In this document: positions 17,921 to 27,152 of the stretch, in pieces | Layout of the letters: every line of letters begins with the position of its first letter | Numbering within the stretch: position 1 is the stretch's first letter | From: Streptomyces cyaneofuscatus | Lineage (GTDB): Bacteria; Actinomycetota; Actinomycetes; Streptomycetales; Streptomycetaceae | NCBI RefSeq assembly: GCF_000718135.1 | Contig: NZ_JOEM01000001.1 | Span: 124,001-188,000 of the forward strand | Direction: 5' to 3' | DNA: 64,000 bases | Notes under the pieces: model-generated | What the model was told of the DNA's origin: nothing | Seen by the model: the letters and a program-made list of their open reading frames with translations, nothing else | The model's database searches: none | Position numbers and translations under genes: made by a program

Positions 17921-18244
17921 TGGATCGCTCCAGGGTTCAGGCCCACGGAAGGCCCACATCGTGTGGTGGTGCTGCGTCTGCTTCTTGGCTCCGGCACCGG
18001 CTGCCGCAAAGGCATAGGCCTGAGCCTGTGCATCCTTCGCTACTGCTGCCGCCGGTGCCTCGATCGGTCGCTCATTGCGCTCCCGCATCACGGGGAGGCT
18101 CGCCAGGGACAGCTGGCTGACGGCGGAGATGCCGGACAGACCGGTGGCGCGGAGCGAAGCGACCGAGGAGCGGGTGAGGCCGAGCGAGCAGGCGGAGACG
18201 ACCGAAAGACCGGTCATTTTCTGGGTTTCGATGATGCTGATCAC
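17915..18244 (-). CDS. Leader ORF upstream of wblC (109 aa, or a shorter internal start)
   Basis: A frame with a strong ribosome site (GGAGG, 8 nt before GTG 18244) that fills the wblC leader and stops 165 nt before wblC. The product begins VISIIETQKMTGLSVVSACS, is Ser/Ala/Leu-rich, and ends TMWAFRGPEPWSDPA, with two Trp and four Pro among its last residues. A shorter ORF of only that end (ATG 17959) is possible but has no ribosome site. WhiB7 leaders in other actinomycetes carry an upstream ORF whose stalled translation prevents termination; this fits that pattern. Whether the 109-aa product itself has a function is unknown. Confidence 0.55.
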   Translation of the reverse strand: MISIIETQKMTGLSVVSACSLGLTRSSVASLRATGLSGISAVSQLSLASLPVMRERNERPIEAPAAAVAKDAQAQAYAFAAAGAGAKKQTQHHHTMWAFRGPEPWSDPA

Positions 18245-18357
18245 TTCAATCGCCTCCTCTCGGCGTCTAGGGTGACCGGCCGGAGCCGGTCGCGCGTATT
18301 CGGATAAGTACAGCACGGAGTCAGGGCTTCAGAGAAGTCGCTGTTCCCGTGGTTAAG

Positions 18358-18397
18358 AACCTATGGTGACGACTGGTGCGGGCGCAAACTATTTTCT
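18358..18397 (-). promoter_or_regulatory. Probable wblC promoter with WblC-type AT-rich box
   Basis: Minus strand: AGAAAATAGT (18388-18397), directly followed by -35 TTGCGC (18382-18387), an 18-bp spacer and -10 TAGGTT (18358-18363). An AT-rich box abutting a TTGCG-like -35 is the signature of promoters activated by WhiB7/WblC with the principal sigma factor, including its own. Transcription from here would give a leader of about 600 nt before wblC. Confidence 0.6.
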
Positions 18398-18410
18398 GGA
18401 CGAGTTTTTC

Positions 18411-20636
18411 TCAGCCCTCTCCGTCGCCCTCCTCGGGCTCCTCACCGACCGTCTCACCTGCGCAGATGGCGAGTACGTCGGCTCCGAAACGGGTCAGCTT
18501 CCGGTTCCCGACGCCGGCGATGACGACCAGCTCCCCCTCGGTGGACGGCACCGCCTCGGCGATGGCCATCAGCGTCTTCTCGGTGAAGACGCAGTAGTCC
18601 GGCTGGCTGAGCCGGGCCGCCTGGCCGGCGCGCCAGTCCAGCAGCCGGCCGTACAGCGCCTCGTCCATGTCGGACGGGCACTCCTCGCACCGCATCAGCT
18701 TCATCTCGCCCGCGTCGGTGAGGGGCCGGCGGCAGACCCGGCACCGCGCCGTCTGCCGGGTCCTGGGCTCGACGGCCTCGGTCCGCCCCGCGGCCGCCGC
18801 CGGGGCCCGGCCGGTGCCCCGGTCGATCCCCCCGCCGCCTCCGGCCCCTCCCCGGGCGCCGAGCGCCGCCGAGCCCGGGCGCAGCCCGTTCAGGAACCGG
18901 GTGGGCCTGCGGCTCGCCCGTCCGCCGGGGGAGCGCGCCAGGGACCAGGAGAGCGAGAGGTGGAGGCGGGCGCGGGTGACGCCGACGTACAGCAGGCGGC
19001 GCTCCTCCTCGACCTGCTCGTCGGTCTTGGCGTACGCGATCGGCATCATGCCCTCGGTCAGCCCGACCAGGAACACCGCGTCCCACTCCAGGCCCTTCGC
19101 CGAGTGCAGCGAGGCCAGCGTGACGCCCTGGACCGTCGGGGCGTGCTGGGCGGCGGCCCGCTCGTCCAGCTCCCGGACCAGGTCGGTGAGGGTCGCCCCG
19201 GGCTTGGCCGCCTCGAAGTCCTCCGCCAGCCGCACCAGCGCGGCCAGCGACTCCCAGCGGTCGCGCACCGCCCCCGACCCGGCGGGCGGGCGGGTGGTCC
19301 AGCCCTTCGTGGAGAGCACCGCCCGCACCTGGGAGGGCAGTCCCTCCGCTCCGTCGAGCAGGGAGTCGTTGCGCCCGGCGCGGGCGGCGCCGCGCAGGGC
19401 GGTGCCCGCCTCCCGGACCTCGGCCCGCTCGAAGAACCGTTCGGCGCCGCGCAGCTGGTAGGCCACGCCCGCGTCGGCGAGGGCTTGCTCGTAGACCTCC
19501 GACTGGGAGTTGACCCGGTAGAGGACGGCGATCTCGCCGGCCGGGACGCCTGCCGCGATCAGGTCGCGGATGCGGCGGGCGGTGGCCTCGGCCTCGTGGG
19601 GCTCGTCGGGATACTCCGCGTAGACCGGCTCGGGGCCCTTGTCGCGCTGCGAGACCAGCTCAAGACGGTGGTCGGCGGCCTTGCCGCGGGCCTGGCTCAG
19701 CAGGCCGTTGGCGAGGTGGACGACCTGGGGGGTGGAGCGGTAGTCCCGCACCAGCTTGACCACCGTCGCGCCGGGGTGGCGGGTGCGGAAGTTCAGCAGG
19801 TGGTCGGGGGTGGCACCGGTGAAGGAGTAGATCGTCTGGCTGGCGTCCCCGACCACGCAGAGGTTGTCCCGGTCCCCCACCCAGAGGTCGAGCAGCCGCT
19901 GCTGGAGCGGGCTCACGTCCTGGTACTCGTCGACCACGAAGTGCTGGTACTGGCCGCGCACGTGGTCGGCGATGTCGTGCCGGTCCTGGAGGATGCCGAC
20001 GGTGAGCAGCAGCACGTCCTCGAAGTCGATCACCGACCGGTCGCGCTTGAGCTGCTCGTACGTGGAGTAGATCTGGGAGAGCACCGCCGGGTCGCGCGGG
20101 GCGTCCCGCTGGGTCTTGGCGACGGCGGCCGGATAGTCGGCGGGCACGGTCTGGGTGACCTTGGCCCACTCGATCTCGCTGGTGACGTCCCGCAGCTCGT
20201 TGCGGTCGAGCCGGAGCTCGCAGCGGGCGGCGGCCTCGGCGACCAGCTGCACCTTCCGCTCCAGCAGCCGGGGCAGCTCACCACCGACTGCTTTCGGCCA
20301 GAAATACTGGAGCTGCCGGAGCGCCGCGGAGTGGAAGGTCCGCGCCTGGACCCCGGTCGCGCCGAGCTGCCGGAGCCGTCCGCGCATCTCGCCGGCGGCC
20401 CGGTTGGTGAAGGTGACGGCGAGGATCGTGGCGGGCTGGAGGATGCCCGCCCGCACCCCGTACGCGATGCGATGGGTGATCGCGCGGGTCTTGCCCGTGC
20501 CCGCTCCGGCCAGCACGCACACCGGTCCGTGCAGGGCGAGAGCCACCTCGCGCTGCTCGGGGTCGAGCCCGTCGAGCACGGCGTCCGGGGTCTCGGGAAC
20601 CTGCGGGAAGAGGGTGGAGTGCGTTGCTGCTGTCAC
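18411..20636 (-). CDS. uvrD2: ATP-dependent DNA helicase UvrD2
   Basis: A 741-aa superfamily 1A helicase with Walker A AGAGTGKTR near residue 45, the Walker B region VVDEYQDVSPLQQ, GDASQTIYSFTGA, and motif VI VTRARLHLSLSW. The C-terminus has a four-cysteine module (CRVCRRPL and CEECP) and an HRDC domain (QPDYCVFTEKTLMAIAEAVP), the layout of actinobacterial UvrD2 (Rv3198c), where the tetracysteine-containing region is needed for unwinding. GTG 20636 gives VTAATHSTLFPQV. The stop lies next to the wblC promoter, so the two genes are read in the same direction but separately. Confidence 0.94.
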   Translation of the reverse strand: MTAATHSTLFPQVPETPDAVLDGLDPEQREVALALHGPVCVLAGAGTGKTRAITHRIAYGVRAGILQPATILAVTFTNRAAGEMRGRLRQLGATGVQARTFHSAALRQLQYFWPKAVGGELPRLLERKVQLVAEAAARCELRLDRNELRDVTSEIEWAKVTQTVPADYPAAVAKTQRDAPRDPAVLSQIYSTYEQLKRDRSVIDFEDVLLLTVGILQDRHDIADHVRGQYQHFVVDEYQDVSPLQQRLLDLWVGDRDNLCVVGDASQTIYSFTGATPDHLLNFRTRHPGATVVKLVRDYRSTPQVVHLANGLLSQARGKAADHRLELVSQRDKGPEPVYAEYPDEPHEAEATARRIRDLIAAGVPAGEIAVLYRVNSQSEVYEQALADAGVAYQLRGAERFFERAEVREAGTALRGAARAGRNDSLLDGAEGLPSQVRAVLSTKGWTTRPPAGSGAVRDRWESLAALVRLAEDFEAAKPGATLTDLVRELDERAAAQHAPTVQGVTLASLHSAKGLEWDAVFLVGLTEGMMPIAYAKTDEQVEEERRLLYVGVTRARLHLSLSWSLARSPGGRASRRPTRFLNGLRPGSAALGARGGAGGGGGIDRGTGRAPAAAAGRTEAVEPRTRQTARCRVCRRPLTDAGEMKLMRCEECPSDMDEALYGRLLDWRAGQAARLSQPDYCVFTEKTLMAIAEAVPSTEGELVVIAGVGNRKLTRFGADVLAICAGETVGEEPEEGDGEG

Positions 20637-20882
20637 CCCGCCATGCTGCCAGGTCCCGAGGGACGGATGCGGCGGTTGTCCACAGGGGTGAGGTATTCGT
20701 CGTACTGATGCGGGGACGTACTGATCCGGGGACGCGGGGACGACGGCTCCGGTGCGGTGGTGGGAATGGTGGCCGCCTCCCGTACGTTCCACTCGGTGCG
20801 GGAAGGCGGCGCAGGCCGCCGGGCCGCATGTGACGCTGCCGGCCGCGCAGCGGGACGGACGAGACAAGGGAGCGCCACCGAC

Positions 20883-21137
20883 ATGGCGGGCACTGTGACG
20901 ATGTACAGCACGACCTGGTGCGGCTACTGCCGTCGGCTCAAGGGCCAGATGGACCGCGAGGGCATCGCGTACAACGAGGTCAACATCGAGCACGACGCGG
21001 ACTCGGCGGCGTTCGTCGAGAAGGCGAATGGCGGAAACCAGACGGTCCCGACGCTGCTGATCGTTTCCGAAGCCGGCACCGAGTCCGTGATGACGAACCC
21101 GTCGCTCGCCCAGGTGAAGCAGGCCCTGGCCGCCTGA
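20883..21137 (+). CDS. mrx1: Mycoredoxin (glutaredoxin-like, CGYC)
   Basis: An 84-aa glutaredoxin-fold protein with the active site TTWCGYCRRLKG and the cis-Pro segment QTVPTLLI. Mycoredoxin reduces mixed disulfides formed by mycothiol, using electrons from mycothiol and its reductase. GGGAG lies about 10 nt before the ATG. It is divergent from uvrD2 and convergent with nudC, as in M. tuberculosis (Rv3198A). Confidence 0.94.
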   Translation: MAGTVTMYSTTWCGYCRRLKGQMDREGIAYNEVNIEHDADSAAFVEKANGGNQTVPTLLIVSEAGTESVMTNPSLAQVKQALAA

Positions 21138-21152
21138 CGCCCCGAGCTTCCA

Positions 21153-21184
21153 CGAAGGCCCCCGGCGGATGCCGGGGGCCTTCG
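21153..21184. terminator. Bidirectional hairpin terminator
   Basis: Perfect 14-bp stem (21153-21166 with 21171-21184), loop GGAT, between the convergent mycoredoxin and nudC genes. Confidence 0.85.
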
Positions 21185-21194
21185 TATGTCCCGT

Positions 21195-22151
21195 TCAGTT
21201 CGTGCGGTTCAGGCTGCCCGGCCTCGGCAGCGGCTTCCCGTACCAGAGCTCGATCAGCCGGGCGGCGATCGAGATGCCGAACGGGGGCATGACCTCGCCG
21301 GACTCGAAGGCGGCGGTGAGGTCCTCGCGGGAGAACCAGCGGGCCTCCTCGATCTCCTCGCCGTCGACGGTGATCTCCGAGGAGGTCGCCCGGGCCATGA
21401 AGCCCAGCATCAGGCTGGAGGGGAAGGGCCACGGCTGGCTGGCGATGTACTCGACCTCGCCGACGGTGACGCCCGCCTCCTCGTACACCTCGCGGACCAC
21501 GGACTGCTCGATCGACTCCCCCGGCTCGACGAACCCGGCGAGCGTGGAGAAGCGGCCCTCGGGCCAGTGCACCTGGCGGCCGAGCAGCGCGCGGTCCTGG
21601 TCGTCGGTGACGAGCATGATGACCGCCGGGTCGGTGCGCGGGTAGTGCTCGGCGCCGCAGGCCTGGCAGCGGCGGATGTGCCCGGCCGCCGCGATGACGG
21701 TGCGCTCGCCGCAGCGGGAGCAGAAGCGGTGCAGGCGCTGCCAGTTCTCCAGGGCGACCGCGTGCACCATCAGGCCCGCGTCGCGGGGGCCGAGCAGCAG
21801 GCCCGCCTCGCGCAGTCCGGCCGGGCGGGCCGACTGGTCCATGCGGCCGGGCAGCGAGTCCTTCTGGAGCGCGAAGTAGCTGACGCCCTCCTCGTCGGTG
21901 CCGAGGAAGTAGCGGTGGGTCTCGGTGACCGGGGCCTCGAAGGCCGGGGTCATCACGATGGAGGTGCCGCCTTCGGGGGTGTCGTCGATCAGCACCTGCC
22001 CGCCGGAGACGACGAAGACGCGGGTCGTCGGGTGGCTCCACGCCACGGCCAGCCACGCCTCGTCGAGGCGGTGGTGCGCCGCGCGGTCGATGCCGCTGGG
22101 CGCGGTGAGGCCGATCGGGCGGTCTGCGGTGGCGTTGTCGAAGGTGCTCAC
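21195..22151 (-). CDS. nudC: NAD(+)/NADH pyrophosphatase NudC
   Basis: A 318-aa NudC. A four-cysteine zinc ribbon (FCSRCGER and RCQACGAEHYPRTDPAVI) precedes the Nudix box AGFVEPGESIEQSVVREVYE with the following EAG, and the family-specific SQPWPFPSSLM motif that selects dinucleotide substrates. The enzyme cleaves NADH or NAD to NMN(H) and AMP and can remove NAD caps from RNA in other bacteria. Start at the ATG of MSTFDNATADRP. It follows the M20 peptidase gene by 80 bp and ends at the shared terminator. Confidence 0.95.
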   Translation of the reverse strand: MSTFDNATADRPIGLTAPSGIDRAAHHRLDEAWLAVAWSHPTTRVFVVSGGQVLIDDTPEGGTSIVMTPAFEAPVTETHRYFLGTDEEGVSYFALQKDSLPGRMDQSARPAGLREAGLLLGPRDAGLMVHAVALENWQRLHRFCSRCGERTVIAAAGHIRRCQACGAEHYPRTDPAVIMLVTDDQDRALLGRQVHWPEGRFSTLAGFVEPGESIEQSVVREVYEEAGVTVGEVEYIASQPWPFPSSLMLGFMARATSSEITVDGEEIEEARWFSREDLTAAFESGEVMPPFGISIAARLIELWYGKPLPRPGSLNRTN

Positions 22152-22231
22152 AGGTGCTTCCTACTCCCCCTGGGTGGATCGGGTGTGCACAGGTTCGTGG
22201 AGGTGTGCAGAGGACTCGGTGTGCAGAGGAC

Positions 22232-23623
22232 TCAGAGTGCCGTGGCCATCTCGCCCCACAGGTACGCGGTCGTCTCCACGCCCTTCAGCAGCAGGTCCAG
22301 CTCGACCTTCTCGTCGGGGGCGTGCCAGCCGTCGGAGGGTACGGAGATGCCGAGGAAGAGGACGGGGGCGCCGAGGACGTCCCGGAGGTCGGCGGCCGGT
22401 CCTGAGCCTCCCTCGCGGGTGAAGAGGATCTTCTTGCCGAAGGCGCGGCCCATCGCCCGGGCCACCGCCTGGAGGGCGGGGTGGTCCAGCGGGGTCAGAC
22501 AGGGGCGGGTGGCGGGCTGGAAGGCGATCCGGTGCCGGATGCCTGCCGGAACGCGGGACTCCACCCAGGCGCGGACGCTCTCCTGTACGCGGTCGGGGTC
22601 CTGGCCGTCGACCAGACGGAAGCTGATCTTCACCAGGGCCGAGGACGGGATGATCGTCTTGCTGCCGGCGCCCTGGTAGCCGCCGCCGATCCCGTTGACC
22701 TCGGCGGTGGGGCGGGCCCAGACGCGCTCCAGCGTGGAGTACCCGGCCTCGCCGGAGGCCGCCTGCGACTTCGCCGTACGCAGCCAGGTGGCCTCGTCGA
22801 AGGGGAGCTGGGCGAAGAGGGCCCGCTCGGTGTCGGTGAGGTCGGTGACCCCCTCGTAGAACCCGGGGATCGCGACGCGGCCGTCCTCGTCGTGGAGGGC
22901 GGCGACCAAGCGGGCGATCTCGGTGGCCGGGTTGGGGACGGCTCCCCCGAACGATCCGGAGTGGATGTCCTGGGCGGGGCCGTACAGCTCGATCTCGCAC
23001 TCGGCGAGGCCGCGCATGCCGGTGCAGACGGTCGGCGTCTCCTCGTCCCACATGCCGGTGTCCGAGACGATCACGGCGTCGGCGGCGAGGCGGGCGGCGT
23101 GCTGTTCGGCCAGGGCGCGGAAGTTTGGGGAGCCCGACTCCTCCTCGCCCTCGATCAGCAGCTTGAGGGTGACGGCCGGAGTCGTACGGCCGGTGGCGGC
23201 GAGGTGGGCGCGGACGCCGAGGGTGTGGAAGAGCACCTGGCCCTTGTCGTCGGCGGCGCCGCGTCCGTACATCCGGCCGTCCCGGATCACCGGCTCGAAC
23301 GGGTCGGTGGCCCAGCCGTCCTCGTGGGCGGCGGGCTGCACGTCGTGGTGGCCGTAGACCAGGACCGTCGGGGCGTCCGGGTCCTCGCTGGGCCACTCGG
23401 CGAAGACCGCCGGGGCGCCGGGCGTCTCCCAGATCTCGGTGACCGGGAAACCGGTCTCCTTGAGCTTGGCGGCCAGCCACTCGGCGCTGCGCCGTACGTC
23501 CCCGTCGTGCTCCGGCTGCGCGGATACGGACGGGATGCGCAGCCACTCGGCGAGGTCGTCGAGGAAGGCTGCGCGGTGCTGTTCGGTGTACGTACGGACG
23601 GCGCTGTCCGGGGTCTCGCTCAT
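22232..23623 (-). CDS. M20 family dipeptidase/metallopeptidase
   Basis: A 463-aa M20 peptidase. Metal and catalytic residues are visible in VLVYGHHDVQPAA (His, Asp), GRGAADDKGQ (bridging Asp), LLIEGEEESGSPN (catalytic and ligand Glu), VSDTGMWDEE (Asp) and GWHAPDEKV (late ligand His). A dimerisation lid lies between. It cleaves dipeptides or similar small amides in the cytosol; the exact substrate is unknown. The start is ATG of MSETPDSAV; the adnB stop lies 10 bp upstream, so it is probably at the end of the adnA-adnB transcript. Confidence 0.93.
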   Translation of the reverse strand: MSETPDSAVRTYTEQHRAAFLDDLAEWLRIPSVSAQPEHDGDVRRSAEWLAAKLKETGFPVTEIWETPGAPAVFAEWPSEDPDAPTVLVYGHHDVQPAAHEDGWATDPFEPVIRDGRMYGRGAADDKGQVLFHTLGVRAHLAATGRTTPAVTLKLLIEGEEESGSPNFRALAEQHAARLAADAVIVSDTGMWDEETPTVCTGMRGLAECEIELYGPAQDIHSGSFGGAVPNPATEIARLVAALHDEDGRVAIPGFYEGVTDLTDTERALFAQLPFDEATWLRTAKSQAASGEAGYSTLERVWARPTAEVNGIGGGYQGAGSKTIIPSSALVKISFRLVDGQDPDRVQESVRAWVESRVPAGIRHRIAFQPATRPCLTPLDHPALQAVARAMGRAFGKKILFTREGGSGPAADLRDVLGAPVLFLGISVPSDGWHAPDEKVELDLLLKGVETTAYLWGEMATAL

Positions 23624-23633
23624 GCTCTTGAGC

Positions 23634-26600
23634 CTATCCGTCCTCGGGGGCCGGCTCGTCCAGCAGGATCCGCTCCAGCTCGGCCCGGCCGGGCAGCCCT
23701 TGGGGATGGGCGGTCTCCCCGGTGCGTACGTAGAGGAAGGTGGCGGTGACCGCGTCGAGGGGCAGGCCGTGCAGCTCGGCCCAGGCGAGCCGGTAGACGG
23801 CGAGCTGGAGCGGGTCGGCGGTGCGGTGGCGGGTGGTCTTCCAGTCGACGATCTCGTAGGTGTCACCCGTGCGGTACACGGCGTCGATCCGGCCCCGGAT
23901 CACCCGGCCGGCCAGGGTGATCTGGAACGGGGTCTCCACCCGGTACGGCGTGCGCCGCGCATACGCGGTGCGCTCGAACGCCTCCTTCAGCTCGGCCAGG
24001 TCCCGCTCGTCGGCGATCTCCGCGTCGCTCTCATCACCCCCGGGCAGCTCGTCGGGGCCGAGCATGGGCAGCGGCAGCTCCTCGTACCGGGACTCCACCC
24101 AGGCGTGGAACCGGGTGCCCCGGCGGGCGGCGGGCTGCGGTGGCCGGGGCATGGGCCGGGCCAGCTCCTTGGCGAAGGCGTCGGGGTCCTCGGCCAGTCG
24201 GAGCAGCTGGGTGGCGGAGAGCGCGGCGGGGACGAGGACGTCGTGCACGGTGGCGCGGGCGCGGCGGAGCTCCCCGGCCAGCGCGTCGAGATCCCGGTCC
24301 CAGGAGGCGAGGGTGCGGGCCTCCTCGGGGGTGAGGTGGTCCGCCGGTTCCTCCTGCGGGTGGCGGGCGGCGGGGATGTGGGGGGATGCGTCAGGTGTGG
24401 TGTCCCGTACGGGCTGCGGGTCGTCCCGGGTGTCCGGCGTACCGGCAGGGCGTTCGGTGGGGAGCGCGTCCCAGTCCCAGTCCTCGTCGAACGGTGGCTC
24501 GTCCGGCGGTGCCTCATCGAGAGGTACGTCGTCGGGTCCGGGGGCGTACGCCGGTGGCTGCTCGTCCCCGTGGAGGGCCAGGCCCTCCAGGTGGGCCAGC
24601 ACCGTGTCCCGGGCGGCGCGGCGGCGGGTGAGGGCCGTGGCGTCCAGCGGGAGCGGCCAGGCCAGATCGGAGTCGGGCGCCGCGAGGGCCGGGTTCTCCT
24701 CGTCCTCGGCGGGCTCGTCCGCCCAGGCCTCGATCTCTCCGTGGCCCGCCACGCAGTGCTCGTACAGCGCCTCCAGGAAGGCGGACGGGCCGCGCGTCCT
24801 CTTCTGGGACGGGCCCCACCAGTGGCCGGAGCCGAGGAGGAGGGAGCGGGGCCGGGTGAAGGTGACGTAACCCAGGCGCAGCTCCTCCGTGTGCTGGTGC
24901 TCCTTCATCTCCTCCTTGAACGCCTTCATGCCCTTGGCGTCGAACGTGTCCACTTCCGGGAGCGTCGCCGCGTCGCCGCGCAGGGCGTGCGGGAGCACCT
25001 TGGCCTGGGCGGTCCAGGCGTCCCGGGCCCGGTCGCTGGGGAACTGGCCGGTGACCAGTCCGGGCACGGCGACCACGTCCCACTCCAGGCCCTTGGACTT
25101 GTGCGCGGTGAGGACCTTGACGGTGTTCTCGCCGCCGGGCAGCGCGTTGTCGAGCCCCTTCTCGTACTGCGCGGCCGTCCGCAGGAAGCCCAGAAAGGCG
25201 AGGAGCGACGCCTCGCCGTCGAGGGAGGCGAAGGAGGCCGCTATGTCGAGGAAGTTGGCGAGGGTCTCGCGGCGGCGGGCGGCCAGCGCCTGCGGGGAGG
25301 CGGACAGCTCGACCTCCAGGCCGGTGGTGGCCAGGACCCGGTGCAGGACGTCCATCAGGGGGTCCGCGAGCGAGCGGCGCAGGTCGCGCAGCTCGCGGGC
25401 GAGCCGGGCGAAGCGCACCCGCGCCTCCGCCGAGAACGGCAGCCCGTCGTCCGCCGCGTCCCCCGCGATCAGGAAGGTGTCCAGGGCGTCGGCGAGCGAT
25501 ATCACCTCGGCCGGGTCGGTGCCCTCGACGGCCTCCGCGAGCCGCCGGTCCGGGTCGGCACCGTCCCCCTGGGCGGCCCGGTGGACGAGGAGGCGGGCGC
25601 GGCGGCCCAGGAGCGCGAGGTCACGGGGGCCGATGCGCCAGCGCGGGCCGGTGAGGAGGCGGACCAGGGACGCGTTGGCGCCCGGGTCCTGGAGGACCTC
25701 GCAGACGGCGACCAGGTCGGCCACCTCGGGCAGGTGGAGCAGCCCGGCCAGGCCGACCACCTCGACCGGGATGTCCCGGGCGACCAGGGCCGCCTGGATC
25801 TGCCCGAAGTCCCCCGCGGTGCGGCACAGGACGGCGATCTCGCCCGGCGGGGTGCCGGTGCGCACGAGGTGGGCGAGGGAGTCCGCGAGCCAGTCGATCT
25901 CCTCGGTGTGGGTGGACAGCAGGGCGCACCGGACCAGGCCGTCGCGCTCGGCCCCCGGCGCCGGGCGCAGCGCCTCCACTCCCTCGTGCATCGCGCGCAG
26001 GGGTTCCGCGAGGCCGTTGGCGAGGTGGAGGAGGCGGCCGCCGCTGCGCCGGTTCTCGCTGAGGCTGTAGCGGGTGGCGGGGGTGCCGTCGGCGTGCGGG
26101 AAGTGCTCGGGGAAGTCGTCCAGGTTGGCGACGGACGCACCGCGCCAGCCGTAGATCGCCTGGCAGGGGTCGCCGACGGCGGTCACCGCGTGGCCGGTGG
26201 GCTGCGACTCCGTACTACTGCCGCTTCCGCTGCCGAACAGCGCCGACAGCAGCAGCCGCTGGGCGACCGACGTGTCCTGGTACTCGTCCAGCAGCACCAC
26301 CCGGAACTCGTCCCGCAGGATCTCCCCCACCTCCGGCCGGGTCAGGGCCAGCTCGGCGGAGAGGGCGATCTGGTCGCCGAAGTCCAGGAGGTCCCGGCTC
26401 CGCTTGGCGGTCCGGTACCGCTCGGTGAGAGAGAGCAGGGAGAGGCGGGCCTCGGCGGTCTCGGGGATCTTGCGCAGGTCGGCGTTGCTGAGCTTGGCCG
26501 TCTCCAGCTCGCGCAGCAGCTCGGTGTCGTACGCCTCCAGCTTCCCGGGCCGTACGAGATGTTCGGACAGCTCCCCGTCGAGCGCCAGGAGGTCGCTGAC

Positions 26601-27098
26601 GAGGGTGGGGAACGAGCGGGTGAGCGCCGGATACGGGCCCGGGGCCTCCCGCAGCACCTTTGCTGCCAGCTGGTAGCGCGTGGCGTCGGCGAGGAGGCGC
26701 GTGGACGGCTCCAGGCCGATGCGCAGGCCGTGCTCGGTGAGGAGGCGGCCGGCGAACGCGTGGTACGTGGAGATGGTGGGCTCGCCCGGCGGGTTGTCCG
26801 GGTCGATGACCTCGGGGTCGGTGACCCCGGCGGCGACCAGCGCTTTGCGGACGCGCTCGGCCAGCTCGCCCGCCGCCTTGTTGGTGAAGGTGAGGCCGAG
26901 GACCTGCTCGGGGGCGACCTGGCCGGTGCCGACCAGCCAGACCACGCGGGCGGCCATCACCGTGGTCTTCCCCGACCCGGCTCCGGCCACGATCACCTGC
27001 GGGGCGGGCGGCGCGGTGATGCAGACCGTCTGCTCCGGGGTGAAGGGGATCCCGAGGAGCTCCTTGAGCTGCTCGGGATCGGTGATGCGTGAGGACAC
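23634..27098 (-). CDS. adnB: AdnB-like helicase-nuclease subunit
   Basis: About 1154 aa: an N-terminal UvrD-like motor (AGAGSGKTTVMAARV; VVLLDEYQDTSVAQ; GDPCQAIYGWRG; VTFTRPRSLLLGSG) and a C-terminal RecB/PD-(D/E)XK nuclease (VIRGRIDAVYRTGDTYEIVD then WKT, with the Asp...Asp-x-Lys catalytic set). This is one subunit of the heterodimeric AdnAB complex, the actinobacterial counterpart of AddAB/RecBCD, which resects double-strand breaks. I chose GTG 27098 (VSSRITDPEQLKELLG, the N-terminus I remember); a TTG at 27128 is also in frame. No clear ribosome site is seen; it probably depends on translation of adnA, 54 bp upstream. The adnAB locus has been reported as essential in Streptomyces. Confidence 0.92.
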   Translation of the reverse strand: MSSRITDPEQLKELLGIPFTPEQTVCITAPPAPQVIVAGAGSGKTTVMAARVVWLVGTGQVAPEQVLGLTFTNKAAGELAERVRKALVAAGVTDPEVIDPDNPPGEPTISTYHAFAGRLLTEHGLRIGLEPSTRLLADATRYQLAAKVLREAPGPYPALTRSFPTLVSDLLALDGELSEHLVRPGKLEAYDTELLRELETAKLSNADLRKIPETAEARLSLLSLTERYRTAKRSRDLLDFGDQIALSAELALTRPEVGEILRDEFRVVLLDEYQDTSVAQRLLLSALFGSGSGSSTESQPTGHAVTAVGDPCQAIYGWRGASVANLDDFPEHFPHADGTPATRYSLSENRRSGGRLLHLANGLAEPLRAMHEGVEALRPAPGAERDGLVRCALLSTHTEEIDWLADSLAHLVRTGTPPGEIAVLCRTAGDFGQIQAALVARDIPVEVVGLAGLLHLPEVADLVAVCEVLQDPGANASLVRLLTGPRWRIGPRDLALLGRRARLLVHRAAQGDGADPDRRLAEAVEGTDPAEVISLADALDTFLIAGDAADDGLPFSAEARVRFARLARELRDLRRSLADPLMDVLHRVLATTGLEVELSASPQALAARRRETLANFLDIAASFASLDGEASLLAFLGFLRTAAQYEKGLDNALPGGENTVKVLTAHKSKGLEWDVVAVPGLVTGQFPSDRARDAWTAQAKVLPHALRGDAATLPEVDTFDAKGMKAFKEEMKEHQHTEELRLGYVTFTRPRSLLLGSGHWWGPSQKRTRGPSAFLEALYEHCVAGHGEIEAWADEPAEDEENPALAAPDSDLAWPLPLDATALTRRRAARDTVLAHLEGLALHGDEQPPAYAPGPDDVPLDEAPPDEPPFDEDWDWDALPTERPAGTPDTRDDPQPVRDTTPDASPHIPAARHPQEEPADHLTPEEARTLASWDRDLDALAGELRRARATVHDVLVPAALSATQLLRLAEDPDAFAKELARPMPRPPQPAARRGTRFHAWVESRYEELPLPMLGPDELPGGDESDAEIADERDLAELKEAFERTAYARRTPYRVETPFQITLAGRVIRGRIDAVYRTGDTYEIVDWKTTRHRTADPLQLAVYRLAWAELHGLPLDAVTATFLYVRTGETAHPQGLPGRAELERILLDEPAPEDG

Positions 27099-27152
27099 GG
27101 GGGAAACGGTAACCGGAGCCACTGACAACCCGGGCCGATGCCCACGAAAGCC

